From Cladorrhinum sp. PSN259 (Eukaryota; Ascomycota; Sordariomycetes; Sordariales; Podosporaceae): a stretch of DNA of 64,000 nucleotides. Position numbers and translations under genes: made by a program. This document shows positions 34,701 to 45,621 of the stretch, one piece after another; position 1 is the first letter of the stretch; each line of letters begins with the position of its first letter. Location: positions 744,001-808,000 of the forward strand of contig MU867066.1 in NCBI GenBank assembly GCA_033725935.1, read 5' to 3'. The notes under the pieces were generated by a model. It ran no database searches, was not told the DNA's origin, and was given only the letters and a program-made list of their open reading frames with translations.

Positions 34701-35166
34701 CAAGGTGGTTAACCCGGTTTCAGAGAGTTATTTACCTAGGCATCCTCGAGTTTCTCAGGTTGGGCTGATCACGGTTGCCATCTTGGTTTTGCTGCGTCGG
34801 GACTTTGCGTCGTCTAAGTCGCTGTGGGAGCTCATGGCCGTGAAGGCAGAGGCATATCTGTCTTCGAGTTTGGATGAAGAGGACAAACAATGGGTGTTGG
34901 CACAGGCATCGAGCAAACTGGATGGGTTTACTGTGCCACAGGAATATCGGGTGTCAGTGGTGGATGAGAAGAAGAATACCTCGGCTGAGACTGGGGGCAT
35001 TGTCTCGGATTATAAGGATCGCTCTCAGAAAACTGATGAGGAGAATACTGGCGGAGGGACGGAACCGGCCAACAACGGGGATGGGGTGAATATCAAGGTG
35101 ATCAATGAGCTCAAACGCAAGCGGGATGCTGATAATAGTAAACTTGAAAGAGCTTGGAGACGGTGA
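31749..35166 (+). CDS. VIT and von Willebrand factor A domain protein
   Basis: Two exons, 31749-33426 and 33491-35166 (donor GTAAGT, acceptor CTAG), give 1,117 aa; an ATG at 31788 (MDFYSEHYRQ) is an alternative start. Residues about 80-205 form a vault/inter-alpha-trypsin VIT domain (AGYTFPLPAGCTVTDF). A vWA domain covers about 358-525 with a complete metal-binding MIDAS, D366-L-S368-G-S370-M-S. A Gln-rich linker (about 795-880) contains LLPQQQ tandem repeats and a segment shared at DNA level with the next gene. A helical C-terminal region (about 905-1010: FVREALGFQTADGSFKFADG) is usual in this family. Fungal VIT-vWA proteins are cytosolic and mostly uncharacterised; metal-dependent protein binding is likely. 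No signal peptide. Confidence 0.88.
34227..34283 (+). repeat. Copy 1 of an inverted shared segment (VIT/vWA gene)
   Basis: This coding stretch (GCAGCGTCAACAGC through GTTAGAG-like ATTAGAGTCCAGCAGC) is nearly identical to the reverse complement of 36215-36270 in the Gln-rich gene. It translates as RQQQVAQTIRVQQQQTQQ. Confidence 0.85.
34320..34428 (+). repeat. 18-bp minisatellite encoding LLPQQQ
   Basis: About five perfect copies of CTACTACCACAACAACAA, with degenerate end copies. It encodes LLPQQQ repeats in the linker of the VIT/vWA protein and keeps frame because the unit is a multiple of three. Confidence 0.92.
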
Positions 35167-35516
35167 TGGCAATTTGACACATGTAGAAGGTGAGAAGGAC
35201 TTAGATCAAGATCTGGGTGTTCTGCAATGAATTTGAGAGAGTGTTATAGTTCACGAAGGCTCGTCAGGTAGGTAAATTGTGTTTTGATTAAATAAATAGA
35301 CAAACAATAGTATCTAAAAAAATTTCATTCGAAATTATAAAGAGTTGAACGCAAAGAAAAGAAAAGGAACCCCGTCAATCCCAGATGGTGATACGGAAGC
35401 TTCATCATCATCATAATCATCATCATCAAGATCTTCATAACTCATTACCCACTTGTTTACCCCTTACCCCTGAGCAGAGTCTCCACCTCCCCGGACCCCT
35501 TTTGATTTATCCTTCC
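35167..35516. other. Convergent 3' regions
   Basis: 350 bp between the stop codons of the VIT/vWA gene (plus) and the Gln-rich gene (minus). AT-rich, with CAT/ATC repeats at about 35403-35432. Nothing else seen. Confidence 0.5.
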
Positions 35517-35878
35517 TCAAGTACGAACAACAAGCACACTCTGCCCTGCCAGACTCTGTCCCGCCACCCGCCTCCCCGTCCCAGGCGCAGGGACGACTCT
35601 CGGTATAGCCTGTCCAGCAGGAACCAACAATACCTGCTGTGACTGTCTTACCTGCTGCGACTGTCTCGCCTGCTGTTGCTGCTGCTGTGGTTGCCCCTGA
35701 ACAACCACATACTGCTGCTGCTGTTGAGGCCGTTGCTGCTGCTGCTGCTGCTGTGGTTGCCCCTGAACAACCACATACTGCTGCTGCTGCTGAGGCCGTT
35801 GCTGCTGCTGCTGCTGCTGCTGCTGTGGTTGCTGCTGCTGTGGTTGCTGCTGTTGAGGCCGTTGCTGCTGCTGAGGCC

Positions 35879-35909
<31 letters not shown>

Positions 35910-37143
35910 TGGTTGCTGCTGCTGTGGTTGCTGCTGTTGAGGCCGTTGCTGCTGCTGCTGTGGTTGCTGCTGTTGAGGTCGTTGCTGCTGCTGCTGCTGC
36001 TGCTGTGGTTGCCCCTGAACAACCACATACTGCTGCTGCTGGTGTTGCTGCTGTTGAGGCCGTTGCTGCTGCTGCTGCTGCTGAACCCTAACAGTCTGCA
36101 CTTGCACTCTTTGTTGTTGCTGCTGCTGCTGCTGCTGAGGTTGAACCTGCTGAACCTGAACAGGAATAGTGACAGTCACGTACTGCGTTTGCGTCTGCTG
36201 AGTCTGCTGAGTCTGCTGAGTCTGTGGCTGCTGGACTCTAACGGTCTGCACGACCCGCTGTTGACGCTGCTGCTGCTGCGGCTGCTGACTTTGAATACGT
36301 TGAACCTGTGCAGCAGGAAGCGTGACCATCACCACTTGACCCTGCTGCTGTTGTTGTCTCTGTCCCTGAACAGGCCTCTGGACAATGACTTGCTGTCTAA
36401 TCACGTTCCCGCCGCCCGCCGTCTGTGCAACAATCTTATTCTTTTGTTGCTGCTGCTGTTGTTGTTGTTGCGACTGCTTTACGGGCCTCTGGACAATCTT
36501 GCTACCCTGAGCGGGCGTAGGGAACGATGGCAACGCATCAGGATTCTGATTAGTTTTCTTGGAAGCAGCAGCCACCTGCGCCGCAGTAGGCAAGACAGTA
36601 ATCTGCCCGGCCTTGAATCCCTCAGGGTTCGGTTTGGTGAGGTACATGACCTTGACAGGCTTGTACTGCCTAGGAGCAATGTTACCCCTAACGGGGGGCT
36701 TCGTGGGGTGGGGAACCCCCTGCGGGGCTAATCCGGCTACGTAGAGGTCCCATTGCTGTTGGGGAGACAAAGCGAGGTAAGAAGCTCGGTAGAAGGTTTG
36801 GTTCTGTCCGGCTCCCCGGGCTAAGGGTCTGTGGTGGCCGGGCAGGATCTGGGAGGGGTGGAGGACGGTCTTGGTGACTGCTTTGGCTGTTTTGGAGGTG
36901 GCTTTTGTCGTTGTGGTGATTACTTTTTTCCAGCTTGTCCCGCGGACGAGGTGGACTGTTTCTGGAAGGGCAAGGTTAGGAATATAAAGAGAGGAAGAGG
37001 GTTGAATTCCAATGGGACTTACCAACTACTTGTTGAGGCTGTCCACCTTGTTGATGTTGTTGTTGTTGTTGATGATGAACGGTGGTGGTGGTTTGCTTCT
37101 GGGGCTTTGCTGGGGCTTTGCCCGTGGTTGTTTGTTTGAACAT
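35517..37143 (-). CDS. Glutamine-rich low-complexity protein
   Basis: Exon 1 is 37143-37023 and exon 2 is 36961-35517 (donor GTAAGT, acceptor CCAG, in frame), giving 521 aa. The N-terminus (MFKQTTTGKAPAKPQKQT) is basic. Residues about 40-190 are more complex, with SPQQQWDLYVAGLAP and RQYKPVKVMYLTKPNPEGF. From about 195 on the protein is mainly Gln, broken by VVQTVRVQQ, QYVVVQGQP and RPQQQ repeats. It has the composition of a prion-like or condensate-forming protein. Codons are a CAG/CAA mix. No known domain; function unknown. It is convergent with the VIT/vWA gene and shares a DNA segment with it in opposite orientation. Three repeats of QYVVVQGQP show internal duplication. Confidence 0.75.
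36215..36270 (-). repeat. Copy 2 of an inverted shared segment (Gln-rich gene)
   Basis: Read on the minus strand this matches 34227-34283 at about nine positions in ten, including silent sites. It encodes RQQRVVQTVRVQQPQTQQ. Confidence 0.85.
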
Positions 37144-37987
37144 GTTGGGCAAGGTTTTTATGAGAGTTTGTTGCTAGATGATAGTGTTAAAAGTTGGGAT
37201 GAAACCTCCTTGTCAGATAGTGGATCTCTTGCCATACGAAGCGGATCCAGACCGGACTTATAAGCTCAGTGTACCGCAAGAGTGCTGGCAATGAAAGAGA
37301 TTGAATCTCGGGATTCGGTTTCACACAAATACTTGTGGGTATTACGGTAGGATCATCTTACGGCCCCACGGCCAGGCCATGGGCATCTTGGCGACCTCGT
37401 CGCTACACTGCGGCGTGCCTTTCTTGAATGTCAAAACAAGACTGTCCGTGCCGCAACCTCGCGCACCCCTAGGTCTCCCTCGTTTCGGGCCGCCGTAACT
37501 CACACAGTTATGCAGCCGGTCAATTGAACAAGTTGGGATATATTATGAACCACCACCTACCCCCGAGAGTAGGTTGCATACTCATGCAGCCCCCCAAGAC
37601 AAAGTTGTGTGAGATTATCAGAGAGGGAATATTCCTCCACATGCATGTCAATGTTTGATAACTCTAAATTGAATCATGTGAAGACGCCTCTGTTGACTTT
37701 TGTCGGAAAAGAAACAGAGTTCTGATTTCCGGTTATGCCCGATAACGCTGAAAGTTAAACAAGAGAAAAACAGAGTTCAGACACGAGTGGGTTGAGACTT
37801 ATCTAGAGTTCAAGTTATCAAAGAGAACAAGCTGGCCACATCGAGTCATGGACACACAAGTGATAAGAATTCAAACCGGAATAAAAACCCTGCCCAGGAA
37901 TGCACATTTCGAATTCTGCTGCTTTTCCATTCTCTCCCAACTCTACTTGTCACATCTGAAAAGGAAATTACAACAACAGCAAGACAA
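37144..37987. other. Divergent promoter, Gln-rich and F-box-like genes
   Basis: 844 bp between outward-facing starts. No repeat, RNA gene or clear factor site recognised. A reading frame at 37848-38177 overlaps the next gene in another frame and is not convincing. Confidence 0.45.
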
Positions 37988-39976
37988 ATGGATCACGAAA
38001 AGCATCCTCCTATCGCGGCTCTGCCCATGCTGCCCGTCGACGTTCGGAAGCGTATTTACAGATACGCCGGCGTCTACTGGCCGGGCCAGCCCTACTTCTT
38101 CCGCCTTCATGAGCACTCACCCTTACTCTTCCAGGCGGATGATTTGTCACAACCAACCTCTGGATTTTATGGACTGATGCTCTCCTGCCGCGCGACTTAT
38201 AATGAAATCTCTGAAATGCTCTACTCCCTGAACCACTTCGTCATTGTCCTGACTGAGGGAAAAGGACTCGAGCCTCTGCGATCCCTCACTCCGTCAACCT
38301 TGGCCTCTTTGCGCCATATCAAGATCGTGCTCTACGCTATGGGCTGCCACAACCTTCATGGACGCACGACCAGCATTTCAAGTATCATGGACGATTGGAG
38401 TTTGACTGCCACCTATTTGTCGCGTCACATTGCCCCCGGAAAACTTGAGCTTGCTCTTGTGGCCGATGTCAGTGACTCCATCTACCGCTACAAGAATGAT
38501 GTTGCAGATAAACTCGTTCGCGGTCTGACGCCGGCGGCACGGGTCGTTGCACCATTCTACAAGGCTGGAATGCCACCCCTGGGAATATGCCACATTCGCC
38601 TTTGCAAAGATCCAAATCCCGAATTACAGGAAATCGCCGACAAGGCAGTTTCGCAGGCCTGCCGCCGCCGGGTACTGCCTTGTTCCTCCTCATCATCGAC
38701 CTTCGACTCTCCCTGGATCACAGTCAGCTCTCAACAGAAAACTCTGGGCTCACGACTTCTGAACCTCCCAAACGAGATCCTATTGCAGATCCTCGAGTAC
38801 ACTGACCTCGTCGCTCCCTGGAAAGAAGTTACCTGGGGATGGAACATCGGCTCGGACAAATCCATGTACCAAGTCAGCAAGCCAGTCAAAGTTCCCTGTG
38901 AGTTGTGGCCATTGGCGAGACCAAGAGAAACCCACGGGGCATTGAACTCACACTGTCCTTCCGACGTCGTCCACCACGGCTGTCAATTCGACCGATGCTG
39001 GAACACGCGCAACAGCTCACACAGCGTCCGCTTTCTCGGAGGTTTCTGTCGCCGCCAACATGCAGCCGCAAGTTCCGGACCGATCTGCAAATGCTGGGCA
39101 CCACCAACCAACATCTTGCTAACCTGCCGTGACCTTCGTGATCTCGGGCAAGCCGTGTTCTTCTCAGCCAACCGATTCATCCTCACCCACGGCCGCTCCG
39201 CTATGCAAGCCTATTCAGGCTACTTCGACGTCTCCTACACCAAACCACACAACCGCCTCGCAGCTTCCCAGTTCTTGGCAGAGATAGTACCAGAGCGCTG
39301 TCTTCGAGACCTACGTCGCCTCGAGATCATAATCCCAAACTACAGCCACGCATCATGGTCATCCCCCGACAGGCCCGAAATCAAGGACTGGGTCCAAACC
39401 CTCCACTCGATCAAAAACAAAATCTTGGGTTCCGCCCTAACGATCCGCCTCACACTCATTGACGAGAGCTGGATGCCACGCCCTCGACAGTACGGAACCC
39501 CGAAACGCTTCTACCCAACCCCTGTACCGCTCCTCACGCCTGGCGAGGAACAAGACAAGGCCGAAAACGTCCTGAATGCACTTGCACTGCCCCTTTGTAT
39601 CCTCGCGCAAAACAAGGAAAATCCCCTCGCACACGTTTACTGCCACTTTCAGTCCCCACTGGCGAGGCAAACGGCCGTCTCGCTGGAAAGCGGGTATTCT
39701 TATGACACATCTGTAAGGGAGGGGGAGCGGGTATGGGCTGGAGTGATTGAGAACGCGATCATGGGGCATAAAAGATGGATGAAAACCAGAGGCAAAGAAC
39801 CGCCCACCACTCTTGCAATTCGTCTTGATCAGCTTGATCCTGTCCAGTGTTGCGACTTTGAGGATGGGGGAGACCCGGATGTGGAGCTGAAGATTTTTAA
39901 AGAGGTGGTGGGTAGGGCTTCTAATTGGTGGACGCATGCTGTCAAAGAGGGCGTCCAGAAGGTGATGCATGTGTGA
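37988..39976 (+). CDS. F-box-like protein with two F-box-like motifs
   Basis: 662 aa, one exon. Residues 11-29 (ALPMLPVDVRKRIYRYAG) have the LPxELRxxIY pattern of fungal F-box-like domains. A second, better match is LLNLPNEILLQILEYTDLV at about residue 258. The stretch between resembles the beta-alpha region that usually follows such domains in large fungal families of unknown function. A Cys/His-rich segment (about 330-380, including CRRQHAAASSGPICKCW) could bind metal. F-box proteins link substrates to SCF ligases through Skp1, but the two-module layout suggests a duplicated or fused gene. C-ending codons dominate the 3' half. Specific function unknown. Confidence 0.72.
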   Translation: MDHEKHPPIAALPMLPVDVRKRIYRYAGVYWPGQPYFFRLHEHSPLLFQADDLSQPTSGFYGLMLSCRATYNEISEMLYSLNHFVIVLTEGKGLEPLRSLTPSTLASLRHIKIVLYAMGCHNLHGRTTSISSIMDDWSLTATYLSRHIAPGKLELALVADVSDSIYRYKNDVADKLVRGLTPAARVVAPFYKAGMPPLGICHIRLCKDPNPELQEIADKAVSQACRRRVLPCSSSSSTFDSPWITVSSQQKTLGSRLLNLPNEILLQILEYTDLVAPWKEVTWGWNIGSDKSMYQVSKPVKVPCELWPLARPRETHGALNSHCPSDVVHHGCQFDRCWNTRNSSHSVRFLGGFCRRQHAAASSGPICKCWAPPTNILLTCRDLRDLGQAVFFSANRFILTHGRSAMQAYSGYFDVSYTKPHNRLAASQFLAEIVPERCLRDLRRLEIIIPNYSHASWSSPDRPEIKDWVQTLHSIKNKILGSALTIRLTLIDESWMPRPRQYGTPKRFYPTPVPLLTPGEEQDKAENVLNALALPLCILAQNKENPLAHVYCHFQSPLARQTAVSLESGYSYDTSVREGERVWAGVIENAIMGHKRWMKTRGKEPPTTLAIRLDQLDPVQCCDFEDGGDPDVELKIFKEVVGRASNWWTHAVKEGVQKVMHV

Positions 39977-41123
39977 GAGGTATGATAGCGGAAGACGCTA
40001 TCAGTTTCTGGACATTCAAGCCATTTGGAAATATTTCAAGTTTTTGGAAGGGGCACGACCCCATATTCACAAGTAGGTCAGGTTTATTCCGCTCTCTGGG
40101 TTCTCGTCTAACCTTTACAATCAAGTTAGCAAACGGACGGGATGCAATCATCCGATGCATTGAGCTGATGCTTGTTGACGGAGAGCACGGCGGCCCAGTT
40201 GGACAAATGATTGATTAGTGAAGGTTGATTTTGGACATGCTGTTGAGGAAAATTTTACCTATCAGATTGGAAATCGCCTCGGAATGTTGCAAATATATTC
40301 GGGATGAAAAATATCATCAAACTCACCATGATCAAGGTTGATTGCGCTGGGCAAAAGTAAATCAGAATAGAGGCGACTAGATATGGCGGATTTTGGAGGG
40401 CCGAGGCTTTAAACAGCGGTGAATGTAATCGCATCTACATACGTACGACGTTGTATCTATTCGCTTCAGTCGAGTCTTGGTGATCGAGTTGCACAAAGTT
40501 ATCCAATCCCAAACATTGTTATACAGGACACATGAACCGGAGCTTGAAAACACAAAGCGTGCTGCGTCACAACATGCAGAGCTCCCCTCAGTAAGCCAAT
40601 CAAGTAAGCAATGCCAAGAGAGAATCTTGCATCAACGCCATGAAAAAAAAAAAAAGCTCGGCACGCCACCCGAATCCCCACGAAACGGCTCCACATGGAT
40701 ACCCCTCCAAAAATTTTACCTCGTGCCCCTCCACAAACTTTTGTGAGTGTGTCAATTGTCGCTCACTGCTAATCTGCTATTATCCGGCACCTTCAAAAAT
40801 GTCTCCAGAATATGGATCTGCCACCGTACCTTTATGCTTGATCACTGCGTCGCACGGGGATAACCCCAGATCATAATTACCCAGTTGACATCTCGACGAC
40901 TCGCATCAAGACTCATCATTGATCCCTGCCGTGGCCGGCATTGACACAAGAGCACGGCAACCGATCTCGGCCCCCCTGCCACCTACCGACGGCGCCGCCC
41001 CTCCCCTCTCCCTCCGCTCGAACTACCTACCTACCCACCCTTGGGACGGTGCTCCTAGTAGCGCCCCAGTCCGTCGTCATTCCTCTCTTTTTGTAGATTT
41101 CGTCATCAGAACAAACCGCCAAA
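39977..41123. other. Intergenic and ADE4 promoter
   Basis: No gene recognised. Contains a 13-A run (about 40643-40655). A C-rich stretch (40965-41050) precedes the ADE4 start and is probably its core promoter and 5' UTR. Confidence 0.5.
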
Positions 41124-43012
41124 ATGTGTGGCATCGTTGGTCTCATATTGGCCGACTCGGCAAGCGCAGAAGCCGCAGTCGACTTGCACGAGAGCTTGTA
41201 CTATCTCCAACATCGCGGCCAGGATGCCTGCGGTGTGGCCACATGCGCACCTGGAGGTAGGATATATCAGTGCAAGGGCAATGGCATGGCCTCCAAGGTA
41301 TTCGAGGATGGCAAGCGTGTTGCCGACCTTCCTGGCTTCATGGGCATCGCCCATCTCCGTTACCCGACTGCCGGAACCAGCTCCGTAAGTTCACTGCTTC
41401 GCTTTCGTCTCTTTTAATTACCGTTCCCTTTGCGACGACAACCCAACTGACCGTAATCTCCCACCCTAAAAGAGCGCCGAAAGCCAGCCATTTTACGTCA
41501 ACTCCCCATACGGCATCTGCTTTGCGCACAATGGCAACCTGATCAACGCCCCAGAGCTGCGCAACTACCTTGACAAGGAGGCGCATCGTCATGTCAACAC
41601 CGACTCAGACAGCGAGCTGATGCTCAACATTTTCGCCAATGCCCTCAACGACACCGGCAAGGCCCGTGTAAATACCGACGACATCTTCAGCGCCCTCAAC
41701 CAGACATACACAAGATGCAAGGGCGCATGGGCTGCGACGGCTATGATTGCTGGCTTCGGTATTTGCGCATTCCGCGACGAGCATGGTATCCGCCCATTGA
41801 TCATGGGTACCCGCCCGTCTGCTACCATTGAGGGAGGCGTCGACTACATGTTTGCATCCGAGAGCATCGCCCTTCGGCAACTGGGATTCAAGAACTTTCA
41901 GGACATCCTCCCAGGCCAGGCCGTCTTCGTCCAGAAGGGCGGCAAGCCCCAGTTCCATCAAGTTGTCCCCGCCAAGACCTACGCTCCCGATATCTTTGAG
42001 TACGTCTACTTTGCCAGACCAGATACCATCATGGATGGTATTTCGGTCAACAAGAGCAGACAGAACATGGGTGCCAAGCTTGCCGACAAGATCAAGGAGG
42101 TCCTTGGTGAGCAGGGCGTGAAAGAGATTGATGTGATTATTCCAGTCCCCGAGACCAGTTCCACTAGCGCAGCGATCGTTTCCGAGCGCCTCGGCATACC
42201 ATTTTCCAATGGTTTCATCAAGAACCGCTACGTATACCGAACATTCATCCTCCCCGGACAAAAGGCTAGACAGAAGAGTGTCAGGAGAAAGTTGAGCGCC
42301 ATGGAGTCCGAGTTTGAGGGCCGCGTCGTGTGTCTTGTAGATGACTCGATCGTCCGTGGCACTACCAGCAGAGAGATTGTTAGCATGGCGCGGGAAGCTG
42401 GAGCACGCAAGGTCATCTTTGCCAGTTGCGCTCCTCCCATCATCCACCCTCACATCGTAAGTTCATATTATAGTCGGGCAGGCGACTCTTAACTAATGCG
42501 GTAATAGTATGGTATCGATCTCGCCAGTCCCCAGGAGCTTATCGCGCACGACAAGACGAGGCAAGATATTGCCAAGCACATCAACGCCGACGAGGTTGTC
42601 TATCAAGATCTCAACGATCTCAAGGCCGCCTGTACCGAGGCATCGCCTGGTGGTGCTATCAAGGATTTTGAGATTGGTGTTTTCTGTGGATCATACAAGA
42701 CCGATGTGCCAGAAGGTTATTTCGAGCATCTTAATGATCTTCGCGGCAAGAAGATTGCTTCAACGGCCGTAGCCAATAGCGGTCCGGTCAATGTTACCAA
42801 CGGCTCAGCGGTACAGAGCGGTGTCCATATTCAGCTTGCCGGCACGGATACGCTCAAGGTTGACTTGAGTTCATATAATGTTGGGCCGAGGACACCGGAT
42901 AACAGGCAAGATATCAGGTAGGACCTTTAATATCTATCTTGTGTGTTGTGCTTGCTAATAATCGATGTCTAGCATTCACAACCTTGCGACTGAACCACCC
43001 ACGAATGATTGA
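41124..43012 (+). CDS. ADE4: Amidophosphoribosyltransferase, first step of purine synthesis
   Basis: Four exons, 41124-41384, 41473-42456, 42508-42917 and 42973-43012, give 564 aa. All introns have GT-AG ends and frame is kept. The protein starts MCGIVGLI, so Cys2 becomes the N-terminal glutaminase nucleophile after Met removal, with no propeptide. The class II glutamine amidotransferase domain (1 to about 250) has QHRGQDACG and NGNL. The phosphoribosyltransferase domain carries the PRPP loop VVCLVDDSIVRGTTS at about 372-386. It transfers glutamine nitrogen to PRPP, the committed step of AMP/GMP biosynthesis. The last exon encodes only the final 13 residues. Length matches fungal orthologues. 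Confidence 0.95.
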
Positions 43013-44216
43013 GAGGGCTGGATTAAACCGGTGACCGATATTAAAAAGCATCCTCAAATATCTCGGCAGATAAAATCAACTAGACAACGATGAGTAGCCG
43101 GGACTAATTTACTGATGGATAGTGTAAGGAATCTAGAGTTTTCAAGGTTTCAATCCATCATAAAGAACTGCCCAACACAAAGAAGATAGATGCGTCATAG
43201 AATGAGGATGAGATTGAGAGATGCAGGGGAATGGCGTTTGTTACAGGCAGATGATTGGCTGATATACAAAAACTTGCATTGGGTGGGATAGATGGAAAGT
43301 TGAGAGATGTGTGTGGGTCAATTTGTGCGTTCTCGAAATTGGTTAGATGAATACAAGAGATTCTTTGAAGAGCTTGAAATGACTTTGGAAGTGATTACAA
43401 GGTCAGAGATGTTGCAAATTTGTGCTAAAATCAGATTAAATGATATGATGGATGAAATCGTCAGTCTAGATAGGAACATTGAGTGTAATCTTGATTCGAA
43501 ACAATTTGAAATGAAAGGAGGTAACCAAAAGAGACGGGAGAAAAGAAAAGGAGACGATAATCTAACGAATCTGGGCCCTATGACTCTCTGAAACTGGCGC
43601 AATACGTCTTCCAGGTAAGTAACCAATACCAATCCGTGTATATGTCTTCCCTCTAGTGTCCGATAGCGATGACGATGGCGATGACGATGCGCGCGCCTGA
43701 GAAGGATAAAGTAGTGGCGCCTTTCTTCCAAACCCAAGGACGAATCTTTTCAATACCAAGAACAAGACACAGCTGTCTGTCATTCCGACCGAGAAGAGTC
43801 TCGCCCCGGTCGGTCGTGATAGATGACTATTTATTGGCTGCCGGAAAGAATTTACCGGGCAGTACCTCGGATTATGGGGTCACTTGGTAGCACTGATTCT
43901 AGTTCTACCTGGGGGGGGCGAAGACGCAGCCAATCTAGTCTTGCCCGTTTCTTTTTGCCCTAGTGTAGAAGGTGCAACACGCCTTTTTTCGATTGATGGT
44001 CGGATGCTTGTTTGCTGGGCCACGGCGACTGCAAAGTTCCATCCACTCGACGAGTCGACATACTCCGAATTTGTGGGCGCAGAAAAAGTCGATTTCTCCC
44101 ACGTACGCCCGCCCATCCACGACCATTGACGGTATCTCTCCATGGTGACCCGGTTGGAAAATTGCATGGGTACCATACCGGAGTCACTAGTACCAAACTA
44201 GCAAACGTCTAAGCAT
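43013..44216. other. Intergenic, ADE4 3' side
   Basis: No gene recognised. An AC/GAT-rich stretch lies near 43665-43700 and a G run near 43911-43918. Ends at the transposon target duplication. Confidence 0.45.
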
Positions 44217-44894
44217 TTAAATTAGGCGACTGATCGGGGGGCACCCCCTTTTTGATATTTGGGCACCCCTAACACTTGATCGGTGGGCACCCTCTTTTTG
44301 ATAAATAGGCACCCCCGCCCAGGTTAGGGTTATATAAGTAAATTTCATGTGGCCCACCCTGCTGCAGGCGGGGCAAACCCAACATATGCAATAGCTAGCC
44401 GTTTTAGTATGGAGTTAGCACTTTGTGGGATTCTTTCTTCTTATATCATCTAATTCATCACATTCTTCTTTATTGTCTTTGTATGTCTTCATCCCACAGT
44501 AATTAATTTTTACTCTCTGAATATTACCTAGATTAAGCCAGATTTTCTAAAGACCTTTTGTCTTCTACGCGTATTAAAATGACTAGGATCTACAGCCAAG
44601 TGAGTGGGAGGTTTCTTTGGGAATGGGAGGAAGTTGGTTGTTAGAGGAAGAGAGTAATAGTGGTAGATTTTTTTGCGAGTGGAGGTTGGTTGTTGGAGGA
44701 AGAAAGTAATAGTGGTAGATTTTTTTGCAAGTGGAAGGTTCTTGCAAGTGGGAGGAAGAAAGCCTGTAAATTCAAAAGTAACCCTAACCCGGGAGGGGAT
44801 GCCCAAATATCAAAAAGAGGGTGCCCACCGATCAAGTGGTGGGGGTGCCTAAATATCAAAAAGGGGGTGCCTCCCGATCAATCCTCTTAAATTA
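44217..44894. mobile_element. Non-autonomous DNA transposon (MITE) with target duplication
   Basis: The element runs 44225-44886 (662 bp), flanked by identical 8-bp direct repeats TTAAATTA at 44217-44224 and 44887-44894. Its ends are inverted repeats of about 110 bp (44225-about 44335 and about 44776-44886). Each arm holds two copies of a unit with TGATCGG, GGGCACCC and CTTTTTGATA. Inside are two 52-bp tandem copies (44633-44684 and 44685-44737). There is no transposase reading frame, so it depends on an autonomous relative. An 8-bp target duplication fits the hAT superfamily; the terminal bases (GGCGAC / GAGGAT) are not a perfect hAT terminus, so assignment is tentative. Confidence 0.85.
44633..44737 (+). 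repeat. 52-bp tandem repeat inside the MITE
   Basis: Two adjacent copies beginning GTTGGTTGTTRGAGGAAG differ at a few positions; a partial third copy (TTGCAAGTGGGAGGAAG) follows. Confidence 0.85.
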
Positions 44895-45064
44895 TACATC
44901 CATCCAGCCTCAGTACTCCACGCAACAGTCAACTTCCCCACCATGCATCATCTCAACAGGCTATCCTAGCATAACCACATCCTTCACGTGAAATTTTCAA
45001 ATTTTTTTTTTTCAAAAAATTGGTGGAATCTGTTTGTCAAAAAACATCAAAAAAAGCAAGTGAC

Positions 45065-45156
45065 TCGGATACCGGGAGTCGAACCCGGGGCTGTTGAGAG
45101 AACATATCACTTCTGAGAAGTGAGAGTCAACGATGTTACCGCTACACCATACCCGA
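45065..45156 (-). tRNA. tRNA-Glu (anticodon CTC) with intron
   Basis: Minus-strand cloverleaf: acceptor TCGGGTA/TATCCGA (one G-U pair), D arm GTGT/ACAT, anticodon stem GTTGA/TCAAC, loop CTCTCA+C with anticodon CTC at 45124-45122, and T arm CCGGG-TTCGACT-CCCGG. A 22-nt intron (45120-45099) sits one base 3' of the anticodon, the standard eukaryotic position. Mature length is 70 nt before CCA addition. It reads GAG codons. It lies 170 bp from the MITE. Confidence 0.93.
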
Positions 45157-45621
45157 TTTGAAAATTCATGGAGTATGGTTTCCGATGGTTCGTTGGTTTG
45201 CCGTCTGGGAAAATTGAATTACATAACTAGAAGCTAGCAGGGGTGAGGTTTTGTTTACTACTTTTGACTTCATATATGCAGAACAGTTCGGTGTAGGTAT
45301 TGAACCTAAGGTACATGCAGGTGAATCATGCAATGATTGTTGAGACTCTGCACCTTCTGCGGCTTAAATTCCCTGATTGTGATCGTTGGTTTTTTTTAAT
45401 TGCTTAGCAATCCATTGCAGGCTCAAGGCCTTGGCCCGGCGCCGAAGAGCATCTTTACTAGCCAGGTCGCGGTTGGCACAGGCTGCATTGCAGATTCACC
45501 CGTGAATGTGATTTGACAACCTCTAGGCAGACGTGGCATCATCAGTTCTCTCCAGATTCACGCGGGGCTTCTCGTCTTCTTTTTTGAACTCCCCGACGCC
45601 TGAAATATTCTCGCTATTATC
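45157..45621. other. Intergenic, upstream of decayed kinase/HET gene
   Basis: No gene or repeat recognised; presumably the old promoter of the pseudogene that begins at 45622. Confidence 0.45.

Noticed and set aside
35639..36731. Ala- and Leu-rich frames opposite the Gln-rich gene
   Set aside because: They are antisense readings of CAG/CTG repeats.
41605..42453. 282-aa minus-strand frame over ADE4
   Set aside because: Shadow of the conserved amidotransferase gene.
44328..44337. Telomere-like TTAGGGTTA
   Set aside because: Only about one and a half units, repeated symmetrically in the other arm of the MITE; it belongs to the element, not to a telomere relic.
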